Assembly (NCBI GenBank): GCA_017434085.1
Contig: JAFRFY010000018.1
Span: 1 to 42,452 of the forward strand
From: Clostridia bacterium
GTDB taxonomy: Bacteria; Bacillota; Clostridia; Christensenellales; Aristaeellaceae
Direction: 5' to 3'
Length of the DNA stretch: 42,452 nucleotides
Below, in pieces: positions 15,860-27,044 of this stretch. Both the position numbers and the translations under genes were made by a program. The notes beneath the pieces are model-generated. The model had not been told where the DNA came from and did not search any database. It was given only the letters and a program-made list of their open reading frames with translations. How positions within the stretch are numbered: position 1 is the first letter of the stretch; each line of letters starts with the position of its first letter.

Positions 15860-15889
15860 GCATACAAAACCTCCGCACAGGCAATACTT
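15860..15889 (+). promoter_or_regulatory. Sigma-F-like promoter of sigG
   Basis: GCATA (15860-15864), 15-base spacer, GGCAATACTT (15880-15889). This is close to the forespore sigma-F consensus as I recall it (GCATR-type -35, about 15 bases, GG-rich AA-containing -10). In Bacillus and Clostridium sigG is classically transcribed by sigma-F RNA polymerase. The predicted start, about 15895, lies inside the terminator's descending arm. Confidence 0.5.
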
Positions 15890-15908
15890 GCCTGTACGGA
15901 GGTTTTTT
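15868..15908 (+). terminator. Terminator of the FGGY kinase gene, overlapping sigG signals
   Basis: Stem of 17 bp with one mismatch (AACCTCCGCACAGGCAA 15868-15884 / TTGCCTGTACGGAGGTT 15888-15904), loop TAC, then TTTT. The descending arm contains GGAGG (15898-15902), the ribosome binding site of sigG. Confidence 0.9.
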
Positions 15909-15910
15909 CT

Positions 15911-16684
15911 ATGGCATTGAACAAGGTGGAAATCTGCGGCGTGGAGACCTCGACGCTGCCCACGCTGTCCCACGAGGACATGCAGGCGCTGATGCGGCGG
16001 GCCCACGAGGGCGACGGCGAGGCGCGAAAGGCGCTGATACAGGCCAACCTGCGGCTGGTGCTCAGCGTGATACAGCGCTTCCACAACCGGGGCGAAAACA
16101 TGGACGACCTGTTCCAGGTGGGCTGCATCGGCCTGATGAAGGGGCTGGACAACTTCGACATGAGCCTGAACGTGCGGCTGAGCACCTACTGCGTGCCCAT
16201 GATCATCGGCGAGATCAGGCGGTACCTTAGGGACAACAACGCCGTCAGGGTGTCGCGCTCCATGCGGGACACGGCCTATCGGGCGCTCAAGACCCGGGAG
16301 GCGCTCTCTGCCAAGAGCGGGCGCGAGCCCACCACCGCCGAGATCGCCCGGGAGATGAAGCTGCCCGAGGACGAGGTGGTGCTGGCGCTGGAGGCGATAC
16401 AGGACCCGGTGTCGCTGTTCGACCCGGTATACCAGAACAACGGCGACGCCGTGTACCTGGTGGACCAGCTCAGGGACGAGCGGGTCAGCGAGGAGGAGTG
16501 GGTGCGGGACCTGTCCATCAACCACGCCATGGCCCACCTCCAGGACCGGGAGCGGCATATCATCCGCCAGCGGTACTTCCAGGGCAGGACCCAGATGGAG
16601 GTCGCCGACGAGATCGGCATCTCCCAGGCCCAGGTGGCCCGGCTGGAGAAGGCCGCGCTGCAGCAGATGAGGAAGTATATTTAG
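15911..16684 (+). CDS. sigG: RNA polymerase sporulation sigma factor sigma-G
   Basis: A 257-residue sigma-70 family factor that directs late forespore transcription. It is recognised by the N-terminal NKVEICGVETSTLP (sigma-G hallmark), region 2 LVLSVIQRFHNRGENMDDLF / QVGCIGLMKGLDNFD, MIIGEIRRYLRDNN, region 3 EPTTAEIAREMKLPEDEV and region 4 HIIRQRYFQGRTQMEVADEI followed by GISQAQVARLEKAAL. Length matches B. subtilis SigG (about 260). ATG 15911 has GGAGG eight bases upstream, inside the preceding terminator. It stands apart from sigE/spoIIGA, which often precede it in other spore formers. Its presence makes this a spore former, or a recent descendant of one. Confidence 0.96.
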   Translation: MALNKVEICGVETSTLPTLSHEDMQALMRRAHEGDGEARKALIQANLRLVLSVIQRFHNRGENMDDLFQVGCIGLMKGLDNFDMSLNVRLSTYCVPMIIGEIRRYLRDNNAVRVSRSMRDTAYRALKTREALSAKSGREPTTAEIAREMKLPEDEVVLALEAIQDPVSLFDPVYQNNGDAVYLVDQLRDERVSEEEWVRDLSINHAMAHLQDRERHIIRQRYFQGRTQMEVADEIGISQAQVARLEKAALQQMRKYI

Positions 16685-16685
16685 G

Positions 16686-16794
16686 GATTGGGGATTAGGC
16701 AATAGGGAATAGGCAATAGGAATGGCCGGGAGGGAACAGGGAACAGGGAACAGGGAACAGGGAACAGGGAACAGGGAACAGGGAACAGGGAACA
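16686..16794. repeat. Heptanucleotide tandem repeat array
   Basis: Nine perfect GGGAACA units at 16732-16794, preceded by degenerate 7-base units (GGGATTA, GGCAATA, GGGAATA, GGCAATA) from about 16690. It begins right after the sigG stop codon. This resembles the short tandemly repeated heptamers known in some cyanobacteria. Copy number is likely to vary between strains. Confidence 0.92.
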
Positions 16795-16808
16795 GGAATG
16801 GCCGATCT

Positions 16809-16899
16809 GTAGGGGCGATGCCCTCATCGCCCGGGAGCCATTCCCGTCGTAGGGGTGCCATTCATGGCGTCCGCGGGCGGCAAGGGGTGACGACCTCTT
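16809..16899. repeat. GC-rich hairpin repeats between sigG and uvrA
   Basis: One copy of the 24-base hairpin unit at 16809-16832, then a second palindrome type (GCCAT-TC-ATGGC, near 16856-16867). The latter recurs perfectly at 17120-17139 (GGACGCCAT-TC-ATGGCGTCC). Another hairpin, GCGGCG-CAT-CGCCGC, lies near 17155-17169. Nothing coding is evident in 16685-17190. Confidence 0.75.
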
Positions 16900-16936
16900 C
16901 CGCCTCACTGCGTCAAGGGGTACGCTATCAAAAGGA

Positions 16937-17100
16937 GGCTGTTACATTAAGGGCAATCTACACAAATGAACCAACGGGAACCAGGCGATGAGGGCATCGC
17001 CCCTACGAGCAGACAGAGATTTCAGATGTTTTAAGCCTCTGCCATGCGAGAAAACGCCCTTAATCAGTGCGTGACGTAGGGGCGATGCCCTCATCGCCCG
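16937..17100. mobile_element. Truncated copy of the MITE-like element
   Basis: Starts GGCTGTTACATTAAGGGCAA and follows the element at 3827-3991 closely (about 88% identity by eye), including both facing hairpins (16983-17006, 17076-17099). It lacks the right terminal repeat and instead runs into the GGGAGCCATTCCCG palindrome block. Confidence 0.65.
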
Positions 17101-17190
17101 GGAGCCATTCCCGCTGTAGGGACGCCATTCATGGCGTCCGCGGATCCCCCCGTAGCGGCGCATCGCCGCCCCAACATAAAAACGTATTTC

Positions 17191-20037
<2,847 letters not shown>

Positions 20038-20047
20038 GATAACGCTC

Positions 20048-21115
20048 CTAACGATGAATGGGTCTGTAATCGAAGGTCTCGTCGATGCGGCACAGGAATT
20101 CGGCGATGAGCTCGACGCAGTATTCGATGTCCCGCCAGCTGCCCACCTCCACGGAGGAGTGCATGTAGCGCAGGGGGACGGACACCAGCGCCACGGGCAC
20201 GCCCGCGCCGGTCTTTAAAGCGGTGTCGCCGTCGGTGTAGGTCCTGCCGCCGGCCACCTCGTACTGCAGGGGGATGCCCTTCTCGGCGGCGATTTGCTCA
20301 AGGAGCCGGTTCATGGCCTTGTTGGTCATGCCGCTTTTGCACAGCACCGGGCCGCCGCCCAGCCTGACCTCGCCGCTTGAAGCGGGGTCGCCGCCGGGGG
20401 CGTCGCTGGCCCAGGTGACGTCCACGATGATCGCGCAGGAGGGCTTCACGTTGGCGGCGGCGAAGTACGCGCCCCGGCCCGGGGTCTCCTCGCCCACGGC
20501 GGTGTTGGCGTGGATGCCGCAGGTCGCGCCGCGCTCCGCCGCCAGCCGCGCGGCCTCCAGTATGATGAAGGCCCCGGTCTTGTCGTCCAGCGCCCGGCAG
20601 CAGAAGCGGTCGTTCAGCAGCGCGCGCACCTGCGTGTCCGCACAGACGGAATCGCCCACGCCCACCAGCGCCGCGGCCTCCTCACGGCTGTTCGCGCCGA
20701 TGTCGATCAGCAGGTCGGAGTCCTTCATGTCCTCCTTCTTCAAAAGGTCGTCGTCCACCGCGCCGACGCCGTCCACCTTGCGCCATACGGTCTGGCCGTC
20801 CTCCTCCGCCTCGTGGATGATCTGCATGGGCGCGCCGACGTACAGCTTCGGGCGCACGCCGCCCGCCTTCTGCACGTGGACGAAGCCCTTGTCGTCGATG
20901 TGGGTCACCCGAAAGCCGATCTCGTCCATGTGGCCGCACAGAAGCACCCGGCAGGCGGCGTCCGGGTTCACCACGGAGATGGCGTTGCCCACCGCGTCCA
21001 CGTACTGCTCGTGGGCGAAGGAGCGGGCGAACGCCAGCGCGTTTAATTGGTTGGCCTCCTCGTTGCCGCTGACGGAGGCCGTGTTCAGAAGGGTCAGTAG
21101 AAAATCTCTGTTCAT
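20048..21115 (-). CDS. M42 family metallopeptidase (aminopeptidase)
   Basis: A 355-residue cytoplasmic aminopeptidase of the M42 family (glutamyl/tetrahedral aminopeptidase-like), which trims short peptides in self-compartmentalised assemblies. Metal and catalytic motifs are in order: CGHMDEIGF near 60, [10 protein letters not shown] (bridging Asp) near 173, [11 protein letters not shown] (catalytic Glu pair) near 208, [10 protein letters not shown] near 228 and the final His in YMHSSVEV near 323. ATG 21115 follows GGGGAGG by eight bases. It sits between uvrB (16 bases upstream) and uvrA (10 bases downstream), so it is almost certainly co-transcribed with repair genes; a functional link is not known to me. 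Glucanase-type annotation of M42 proteins is historical and less likely. Confidence 0.9.
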   Translation of the reverse strand: MNRDFLLTLLNTASVSGNEEANQLNALAFARSFAHEQYVDAVGNAISVVNPDAACRVLLCGHMDEIGFRVTHIDDKGFVHVQKAGGVRPKLYVGAPMQIIHEAEEDGQTVWRKVDGVGAVDDDLLKKEDMKDSDLLIDIGANSREEAAALVGVGDSVCADTQVRALLNDRFCCRALDDKTGAFIILEAARLAAERGATCGIHANTAVGEETPGRGAYFAAANVKPSCAIIVDVTWASDAPGGDPASSGEVRLGGGPVLCKSGMTNKAMNRLLEQIAAEKGIPLQYEVAGGRTYTDGDTALKTGAGVPVALVSVPLRYMHSSVEVGSWRDIEYCVELIAEFLCRIDETFDYRPIHR

Positions 21116-21131
21116 GTGTATTACCTCCCCA

Positions 21132-23153
21132 TTATCCCGGGTTCCGGTGCGTCATCTTCTCCCGGCGCTTGCGGCGCTGGCGGGACTGCTCCTGGGTGGC
21201 CATCACCTTTTCGCCCCGCAAAGCCAGCATCTGGTCGCGGTACTTCGCGGCCTTCTCGAAGTCGAGGTTGTTGGCGGCCTGGAGCATCAGTTCCTCGATG
21301 CGCTCGATGGCCATCTGGCGCTCGGTGTCGTCCATCGCGGTGTCCGCGGTGTCGTCGGCGGCGCGGGTGACCTCCATCAATTCGCGGATGGCTGAGCGCA
21401 CGGTCCGCGGGGTGATGTGGTGCTCCTCGTTGTAGGCCTGCTGTATGGCCCGGCGGCGGTTGGTCTCGGTGATGGCGCTCAGCATGGACTCGGTCATGTC
21501 GTCGGCGTACATGATCACCCGCCCGTCCACGTTGCGCGCCGCGCGGCCGATGGTCTGGATCAAGCTGGTCTCCGAGCGCAAAAAGCCCTCCTTGTCCGCG
21601 TCCAGTATGCACACCAGCGACACCTCGGGCATGTCCAGGCCCTCTCTTAAAAGGTTGATGCCCACCAGCACGTCGAACTCCCCGGTCCTTAGCCCGCGAA
21701 TCAGCTTGATGCGGTCCAGCGTCTCGATGTCGGAGTGCAGGTACTCCACCCGGATGTCCAGCTCCCGCAGGTACTGGGTCAGGCTCTCGGCCATGCGCTT
21801 GGTCAGCGTGGTCACCAGCACGCGCCCGCCCTGGGCGGTGACCTTGTTGATCTCGCCCACCAGATCGTCCACCTGCCCGGTGGCGGGGCGCACGACCACC
21901 TCCGGGTCGATCAGCCCCGTGGGGCGTATGATCTGCTCCACCACCTGCCCGGCCCGGGACAGCTCGTAGTCCCCAGGGGTGGCGGACACGTAGATCACCT
22001 GGTTGGCCCGCTGCTCAAATTCGTGGAACTTGAGCGGCCGGTTGTCGAAGGCGGCGGGCAGGCGGAAGCCGTAGTCCACCAGCGCGCGCTTGCGGGCGAA
22101 ATCGCCGTTGTACATGCCCCGGATCTGGGGCACGGTGACGTGGGACTCGTCGATGAAGATCAAAAAGTCCTTCGGGAAGTAGTCCATCAGCGTAAACGGC
22201 GCCTCCCCGGACTGCCGCCCGTCGAAGTAGCGGGAGTAGTTCTCAATGCCGCTGCAATAGCCCAGCTCCCGCATCATCTCGATGTCGTAGTGCACCCGCT
22301 GCTCCAGCCGCTGGGCCTCCAGCAGGCGGTCCGCGGCGCGGAAGTCCTCGAGCCTGAGCTCCAGGTCCTCCTCGATCTGGGCGATGCAGCGATCCAGCTT
22401 GTCCCTGGAGGTGGCGTAGTGGCTGGCGGGGAAGATCATCACGTGGTTCATGTAGCGAAGCGCCTTGCCCGTCACCATGTCGATCTCGGAGATGCGCTCG
22501 ATCTCGTCGCCGAAGAACTCCACCCGCACGCCCTTCTTCTCGGAGGCTGCCGGCACGATCTCCACCACCTCGCCCCGCACGCGGAACGTGCCGCGCTCGG
22601 GCTCGAAGTCGTTGCGGGTGAACTGTATCTCCACCAGGCGCATCAGAAGGTCGTCCCGGTCGATCACCTGCCCCTCCCGCAGGGACACGGACAGATCCTC
22701 GTATTCCTCCGGGCTGCCCAGGCCGTAGATGCAGCTCACGGACGCCACGATCACCACGTCCCGGCGCTCCGAAAGCCACGCCGTGGCGCTGTGGCGCATG
22801 CGGTCGATCTCGTCGTTGACGGAGGAATCCTTCTCGATGAAGGTGTCGGAGGAGGGGATGTAGGCCTCGGGCTGGTAATAATCGTAATAGGAGACAAAAG
22901 ACCCCACCGCGTTCTCCGGGAAGAACTCCCGGAATTCCGCCGCCAGCTGGGCGGCAAGGGTCTTGTTGTGGGCGATGACCAGCGCCGGGCGGTTGGCGTT
23001 TTTGATGATGTTCGCCATGGTGAAGGTCTTGCCCGAGCCCGTGACGCCCAGCAGCACCTGATGCTTCAGCCCCTGCTCCAGCCCCTGCGTCAGCGCCGCG
23101 ATGGCCTGGGGCTGATCCCCCGTGGGCGCGTAATCCGAATGCAGCTTGAACAC
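21132..23153 (-). CDS. uvrB: Excinuclease ABC subunit B
   Basis: DNA-loading helicase-like subunit of nucleotide excision repair, 673 residues. Features: N-terminal [20 protein letters not shown], Walker [14 protein letters not shown] near 37, the beta-hairpin region [13 protein letters not shown] near 90, DESH near 335, helicase motifs [19 protein letters not shown], and the C-terminal UVR domain ([20 protein letters not shown]) that binds UvrC/UvrA. I start at GTG 23153, eight bases after AAGGAGG, because the upstream in-frame ATG 23180 overlaps the -10 box. A TTTTCA-17-TATAAT promoter (-10 at 23184-23179) precedes it. First gene of the uvrB, peptidase, uvrA unit. Confidence 0.97.
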   Translation of the reverse strand: MFKLHSDYAPTGDQPQAIAALTQGLEQGLKHQVLLGVTGSGKTFTMANIIKNANRPALVIAHNKTLAAQLAAEFREFFPENAVGSFVSYYDYYQPEAYIPSSDTFIEKDSSVNDEIDRMRHSATAWLSERRDVVIVASVSCIYGLGSPEEYEDLSVSLREGQVIDRDDLLMRLVEIQFTRNDFEPERGTFRVRGEVVEIVPAASEKKGVRVEFFGDEIERISEIDMVTGKALRYMNHVMIFPASHYATSRDKLDRCIAQIEEDLELRLEDFRAADRLLEAQRLEQRVHYDIEMMRELGYCSGIENYSRYFDGRQSGEAPFTLMDYFPKDFLIFIDESHVTVPQIRGMYNGDFARKRALVDYGFRLPAAFDNRPLKFHEFEQRANQVIYVSATPGDYELSRAGQVVEQIIRPTGLIDPEVVVRPATGQVDDLVGEINKVTAQGGRVLVTTLTKRMAESLTQYLRELDIRVEYLHSDIETLDRIKLIRGLRTGEFDVLVGINLLREGLDMPEVSLVCILDADKEGFLRSETSLIQTIGRAARNVDGRVIMYADDMTESMLSAITETNRRRAIQQAYNEEHHITPRTVRSAIRELMEVTRAADDTADTAMDDTERQMAIERIEELMLQAANNLDFEKAAKYRDQMLALRGEKVMATQEQSRQRRKRREKMTHRNPG

Positions 23154-23286
23154 AGCGAACGCCTCCTTCATATCCCCCATTATAGCACCAATGATTTATA
23201 ATGAAAACACCGCGCGAAAACTTAAACATGTGTTCGATAGCGGCTTATATCGACTTTGTAAGAATTTAGGTTTTATCGGCTTTTGC

Positions 23287-23315
23287 TTTACAAAAGTCAC
23301 ATTTTATGTTACTAT
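23287..23315 (+). promoter_or_regulatory. Promoter of the rnf-nrf block
   Basis: TTTACA (23287-23292), 17-base spacer, TACTAT (23310-23315). It predicts a leader of about 110 bases before rnfC. Confidence 0.6.
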
Positions 23316-23321
23316 ATATGA

Positions 23322-23435
23322 AAGACCATGCGGAGGGTCCGCGGGGCGATACAGGGTTTGGGAAGACATGATATGATTGCCTTCTTTTTGTGTGTTTTTG
23401 GATTTCAATACAGTGACGGAAAGGGGTAGAAGACG
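23322..23435 (+). promoter_or_regulatory. Structured leader with terminator-like hairpin before rnfC
   Basis: Contains a tight hairpin GCGGA-GGG-TCCGC (about 23329-23341) and then GAAGACA...TGCCTTC (about 23363-23385, one mismatch) followed by TTTTT. The second resembles a weak intrinsic terminator, so attenuation is possible. I do not recognise a known riboswitch class here. Confidence 0.4.
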
Positions 23436-24785
23436 GTGAGAAAGACATTTCGCGGCGGCGTGCACCCGGCTTACCACAAGGAATTGAGCCGGGAGCAGGC
23501 GCTGCGTCCGTTCGAGGCGAAGGGGGAGATGGTCTATCCGCTCGCCCATCACATCGGGAAGCCCGCGAAGCCCGTGGTCAAGAAAAACGACCCGGTGCTG
23601 GTGGGCCAGCGAATCGCCGAGGCGGACGGCTACGTGTCCGCCAACATATTCAGCGCCTGTTCCGGCAAGGTGAAGGCGGTGGAGAAGCGCCGCACCCTGT
23701 CGGGAACCATGCAGGAGTGCGTGGTGATCGACAACGACGGCCAGTACGCGAAGGCCGAGGGCTTCGGCACCCGCGAGGACGTGTCGGGGCTCACCAATCA
23801 GCAGATCGTGGACCGCGTGCGCGATGCGGGCATCATCGGCCTGGGCGGCGCGGGCTTCCCGACCCACGTGAAGCTGTCGCCGAAGGCGCCGGACGACATC
23901 AAATACGTGATCGCCAACGGCGCGGAGTGCGAGCCCTACCTCACCTGCAACGACCAGCTGATGCGCACGCAGGCGGACGCCATCGTGGAGGGCCTGGAGC
24001 TGATGCTTCGGCTGTTCAAGAACGCCCACGGCGTCGTGGCCATCGAGGACAACAAGCCCGTGGCCATCGCCGCCATGACCCAGGCGGCCCAGGGCCACAA
24101 CCGCATCCGGGTGCTCACCATGGACACCAAGTACCCGCAGGGCGGTGAGAAGAGCCTGATCAGCGCCATCGCCGGGAAGGATTATCCCGCCCGGATGCTG
24201 CCCGCCGACGTGGGCTGCATCGTCGAAAACGTGGGCACGATACTCGCCATACAGCGCGCGGTGGTGTTCAGGGAGCCGCTGTTCACGCACTGCTTCACGC
24301 TCACCGGCGACGCGGTGAAGAACCCCGGCAACTACATGGTGCCGGACGGGGCGAGCTTCGCGGAGCTCCTGGAGTATTCCGGCGGGCTCAAGGAGGGCGT
24401 GACGCTCAAAAAGGCGCTGGCCGGCGGCCCGATGATGGGCATCGCCATGGCGTCGCTGGACGTGCCGATCCAGAAGATGAACAACGGGCTTACGCTGCTC
24501 ACGGACGACCCGGCGGAGACGGCGGAGGCGCAGATGACCGCGTGCCTGCACTGCGGGCGCTGCACCACGGTCTGTCCGCTGGGGCTGATGCCGCAGCTCA
24601 TGGCCGACGCCATCGTGGACAAGGACATGGACCGCTTCGAGAACAGGCTCTACGGCCTGGAGTGCATGCAGTGCGGCAGCTGCAGCTATATCTGCCCCGC
24701 CAAGCGCCCGCTGACGCAGATGTTCAAGCAGGCCAAGGCGGAAATCACGGCGCGCAAACGCGCGGAGGCGGGAGGTAAAAAATGA
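23436..24785 (+). CDS. rnfC: Rnf complex subunit RnfC
   Basis: Peripheral subunit of the Rnf ferredoxin:NAD+ oxidoreductase that interacts with NAD(H) on the cytoplasmic side, 449 residues. It starts TFRGGVHPAYHKELS, a hallmark of clostridial RnfC, then a flavin/NADH-binding Rossmann-like region (GLGGAGFPTHVKL near 140, NGAECEPYLTCND near 165), an SLBB-like region, and two [4Fe-4S] motifs: CLHCGRCTTVCP near 369 and CMQCGSCSYICP near 409. The start is GTG 23436. It overlaps the fused rnfDG gene by four bases (ATGA). Order CDGEAB matches the clostridial operon. The ion pumped (Na+ or H+) cannot be told from this subunit. Confidence 0.95.
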   Translation: MRKTFRGGVHPAYHKELSREQALRPFEAKGEMVYPLAHHIGKPAKPVVKKNDPVLVGQRIAEADGYVSANIFSACSGKVKAVEKRRTLSGTMQECVVIDNDGQYAKAEGFGTREDVSGLTNQQIVDRVRDAGIIGLGGAGFPTHVKLSPKAPDDIKYVIANGAECEPYLTCNDQLMRTQADAIVEGLELMLRLFKNAHGVVAIEDNKPVAIAAMTQAAQGHNRIRVLTMDTKYPQGGEKSLISAIAGKDYPARMLPADVGCIVENVGTILAIQRAVVFREPLFTHCFTLTGDAVKNPGNYMVPDGASFAELLEYSGGLKEGVTLKKALAGGPMMGIAMASLDVPIQKMNNGLTLLTDDPAETAEAQMTACLHCGRCTTVCPLGLMPQLMADAIVDKDMDRFENRLYGLECMQCGSCSYICPAKRPLTQMFKQAKAEITARKRAEAGGKK

Positions 24786-26356
24786 ACAACGCATTGAATC
24801 TGTCCTCCGGCCCGCACATTCGGGATAAATGGACGACGCCCTATATCATGCACGTGGTGTCCCTGTCGCTGATGCCGGCGACCATCGTGGGCGTGTGCGT
24901 GCACGGACTGAACGCGCTGATGGTGGTGCTGCTGTCGGTGTTTACCGCGGTGGCGTCGGAGTTCGCGTTCGACAAGCTTTGCCACAAGCCGGACACCTGG
25001 AAGGACGGCAGCGCCATCGTGACGGGCCTGATGCTGGCGCTGTGCCTGTCGCCGGACAGCCCGCTGCACCTGCCGGTGATCGGCGCAATGTTCGCCATAC
25101 TGGTGGTGAAGTGCTGCTTCGGCGGCCTGGGCAAGAACTTTTTGAACCCGGCGCTGGCGGCCCGGTGCTTCCTGCTGATCTCCTTCGGCACCAGCATGAC
25201 CCGGTTCACCGTGGACGGCGTATCCACCGCGACCCCGGTGGCGGAGCTCATACAGGGCAAGGCAGTCAACATCACCAGCATGTTCCTGGGCACGGCCCCC
25301 GGCGTCATCGGCAGCAGCGCGCTGGCGCTTCTGATCGGCGGCTTGGTGCTGTGGTCGCTGGAAATCATCCACGGCGAGATCTGCTTCTCGGTGCTCGCGG
25401 GCTTTACGCTGTTCATCGGGCTGTTCGGCGGCCAGGGGTTTGATCCCAAATACCTCGCCGCGAACATCTGCGGCGGCGGCGTGATCATGGCGGCCTTCTA
25501 CATGGCCACCGACTACACCACCTCCCCCGTCAGCCGGCTGGGCCAGATGATCTACGGCCTGACCATCGGCGTGCTGGGCGGCATATTCCGCCTGTACGGC
25601 GGCTCGGCGGACTCCTTCAGCTACTCGGTGATCTCCGCCAACCTGTTGACCCCCGTGATCGACATGAACATCTTCCCGAAGCCCTACGCCTTCCGGAAGA
25701 AGTCCGTGCTCACCCGCGGCAACATCGGCGTGGGCGACCTGATCAGCCGCGTGCCTAGGCCGGTGGTGGTGCTGACCACCATCACGATCATCGCAGGCCT
25801 GGCGTTGAGCGGCGTGTTCTCCATGACCAAGGATACCATCGAGAACCAGAAGCTGGCGGCCAACCTGGCCTCCTTCCAGGTGGTGGTGCCCGAGGCGGAG
25901 AGCTTCAAGTCCGACGAGGCCATGGACCAGGCCATCGCCGATCTGAACGGCGGGGTGTACGGCTCGGACTTCGGGCGCGCGTACATCAACGAGGCCTATG
26001 TGGGCGTGGACGCCGCGGGCGAGACCGTGGGCTACGTGATCCGCGCGACCTCCTCCGACGGCTTTGACGGCGACGTCTCCATGGCCGTGGGCCTGAACGC
26101 CGAGGGCGCGATCAACGCCATCGACTTCACGACCCTCAACGAGACCCCCGGCATGGGCATGCGCGTGGCCGACCCCGAGTTCAAGGACCAGTTCAACGGC
26201 AGGGCCGTGGGCAAATTCACCCTGAACAAGGCCGGCGGCAGCACGGAGGAGGACCAGATCGACACCGTCTCCGGCGCGTCCACCACCTCCGGGGCCGTGG
26301 TCAACGCCGTGAACGCCGCGCTGGACTTCTTCAACACCACGGTGAAGGGAGGCTGA
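24782..26356 (+). CDS. rnfDG: Fused Rnf subunits RnfD-RnfG
   Basis: One 524-residue reading frame holds two Rnf subunits that are normally separate. Residues 1 to about 315 are RnfD: polytopic, with the covalent flavin site STATP at 148-152 and the NQR2/RnfD-type TDYTTSPVS near 243. Residues about 320-524 are RnfG: one membrane helix (about 328-347) and an extracytoplasmic FMN-binding domain with the flavinylation motif DTVSGAS (494-500) in the Dxx[ST]GA[ST] form; the acceptor is Ser500 rather than the commoner Thr. No stop codon or ribosome site is seen at the junction, where the sequence RKKSVLTRGNIGVGDLISRV links them. Both halves move electrons through flavins across the membrane. The usual order is kept. 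Confidence 0.92.
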   Translation: MNNALNLSSGPHIRDKWTTPYIMHVVSLSLMPATIVGVCVHGLNALMVVLLSVFTAVASEFAFDKLCHKPDTWKDGSAIVTGLMLALCLSPDSPLHLPVIGAMFAILVVKCCFGGLGKNFLNPALAARCFLLISFGTSMTRFTVDGVSTATPVAELIQGKAVNITSMFLGTAPGVIGSSALALLIGGLVLWSLEIIHGEICFSVLAGFTLFIGLFGGQGFDPKYLAANICGGGVIMAAFYMATDYTTSPVSRLGQMIYGLTIGVLGGIFRLYGGSADSFSYSVISANLLTPVIDMNIFPKPYAFRKKSVLTRGNIGVGDLISRVPRPVVVLTTITIIAGLALSGVFSMTKDTIENQKLAANLASFQVVVPEAESFKSDEAMDQAIADLNGGVYGSDFGRAYINEAYVGVDAAGETVGYVIRATSSDGFDGDVSMAVGLNAEGAINAIDFTTLNETPGMGMRVADPEFKDQFNGRAVGKFTLNKAGGSTEEDQIDTVSGASTTSGAVVNAVNAALDFFNTTVKGG

Positions 26357-26360
26357 CGGT

Positions 26361-27044
26361 ATGAACAAGTATGTTGAACGCCTGTACAACGGTCTCGTCA
26401 AGGAAAACCCGACGCTGATACTGATGCTGGGCATGTGCCCCACGCTGGCGGTTTCCACCCGCGCCATGAACGGCATCGGCATGGGCCTGTCCACCACGGC
26501 GGTGCTGATACTGTCCAACGTGGTGATCTCCCTGCTGCGCAAGGTGATCCCCGACGAGGTGCGCCTGCCCGCCTACATCGTGGTGGTGGCCTCGCTGGTG
26601 ACGGTGACGGAGCTTCTGATCGAGGCCTACCTGCCCTCGCTGTATTCGGCGCTGGGCATCTATATCCCGCTGATCGTCGTGAACTGCATCATACTGGGCC
26701 GCGCGGAGGCCTACGCCAACAAGCATACGCCGGGGCTTTCCTTCATGGACGGCCTGGGAATGGGGCTGGGCTTCACCATCGCGCTGACCCTGGCGGGCCT
26801 GTTCCGCGAGGTGCTGGGCAACGGCACCGCCTTCGGCATACAGGTGCTGCCCGCCAGCGTGGAGCCCATCGCCATATTCATACAGCCTCCGGGAGCGTTC
26901 CTGGTGATCGCCGCCATCATCGCGGTGCAGAACGCCCTGGGCATCAAGACCCGCCAGCGCAAGCTGGTGGAGAGCGGCTGCAGCGGCGTGTGCGCCACCT
27001 GCTCCGCCCAGTGCGGCATGAATGAGGAGGTGTCGACCAAGTGA
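26361..27044 (+). CDS. rnfE: Rnf complex subunit RnfE
   Basis: Integral membrane subunit of Rnf, 227 residues, about six membrane helices. Family features are KENPTLILMLGMCPTLAVS near 13-31, with the conserved cysteine that helps hold an intramembrane iron-sulfur site, and LGIYIPLIVVNCIILGRAEA near 100 with a second. The C-terminus carries an extra cysteine cluster (CSGVCATCSAQCG, near 208-220) predicted to be cytoplasmic. It starts four bases after the rnfDG stop and overlaps rnfA by four bases (GTGA). RnfE and RnfA are homologous and form the core of the membrane part. Confidence 0.94.
   Translation: MNKYVERLYNGLVKENPTLILMLGMCPTLAVSTRAMNGIGMGLSTTAVLILSNVVISLLRKVIPDEVRLPAYIVVVASLVTVTELLIEAYLPSLYSALGIYIPLIVVNCIILGRAEAYANKHTPGLSFMDGLGMGLGFTIALTLAGLFREVLGNGTAFGIQVLPASVEPIAIFIQPPGAFLVIAAIIAVQNALGIKTRQRKLVESGCSGVCATCSAQCGMNEEVSTK

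Noticed and set aside
16732..16794. Tandem GGGAACA array considered as a CRISPR
   Set aside because: The units are contiguous 7-mers without spacers.
23153..23180. ATG 23180 as the uvrB start
   Set aside because: It overlaps the -10 box TATAAT and has no ribosome site; GTG 23153 follows AAGGAGG and gives the canonical FKLxSDYxPTGDQP N-terminus.
24686..26542. A 618-codon minus-strand frame opposite rnfDG
   Set aside because: Opposite strand of a well-supported Rnf gene; no recognisable domain.
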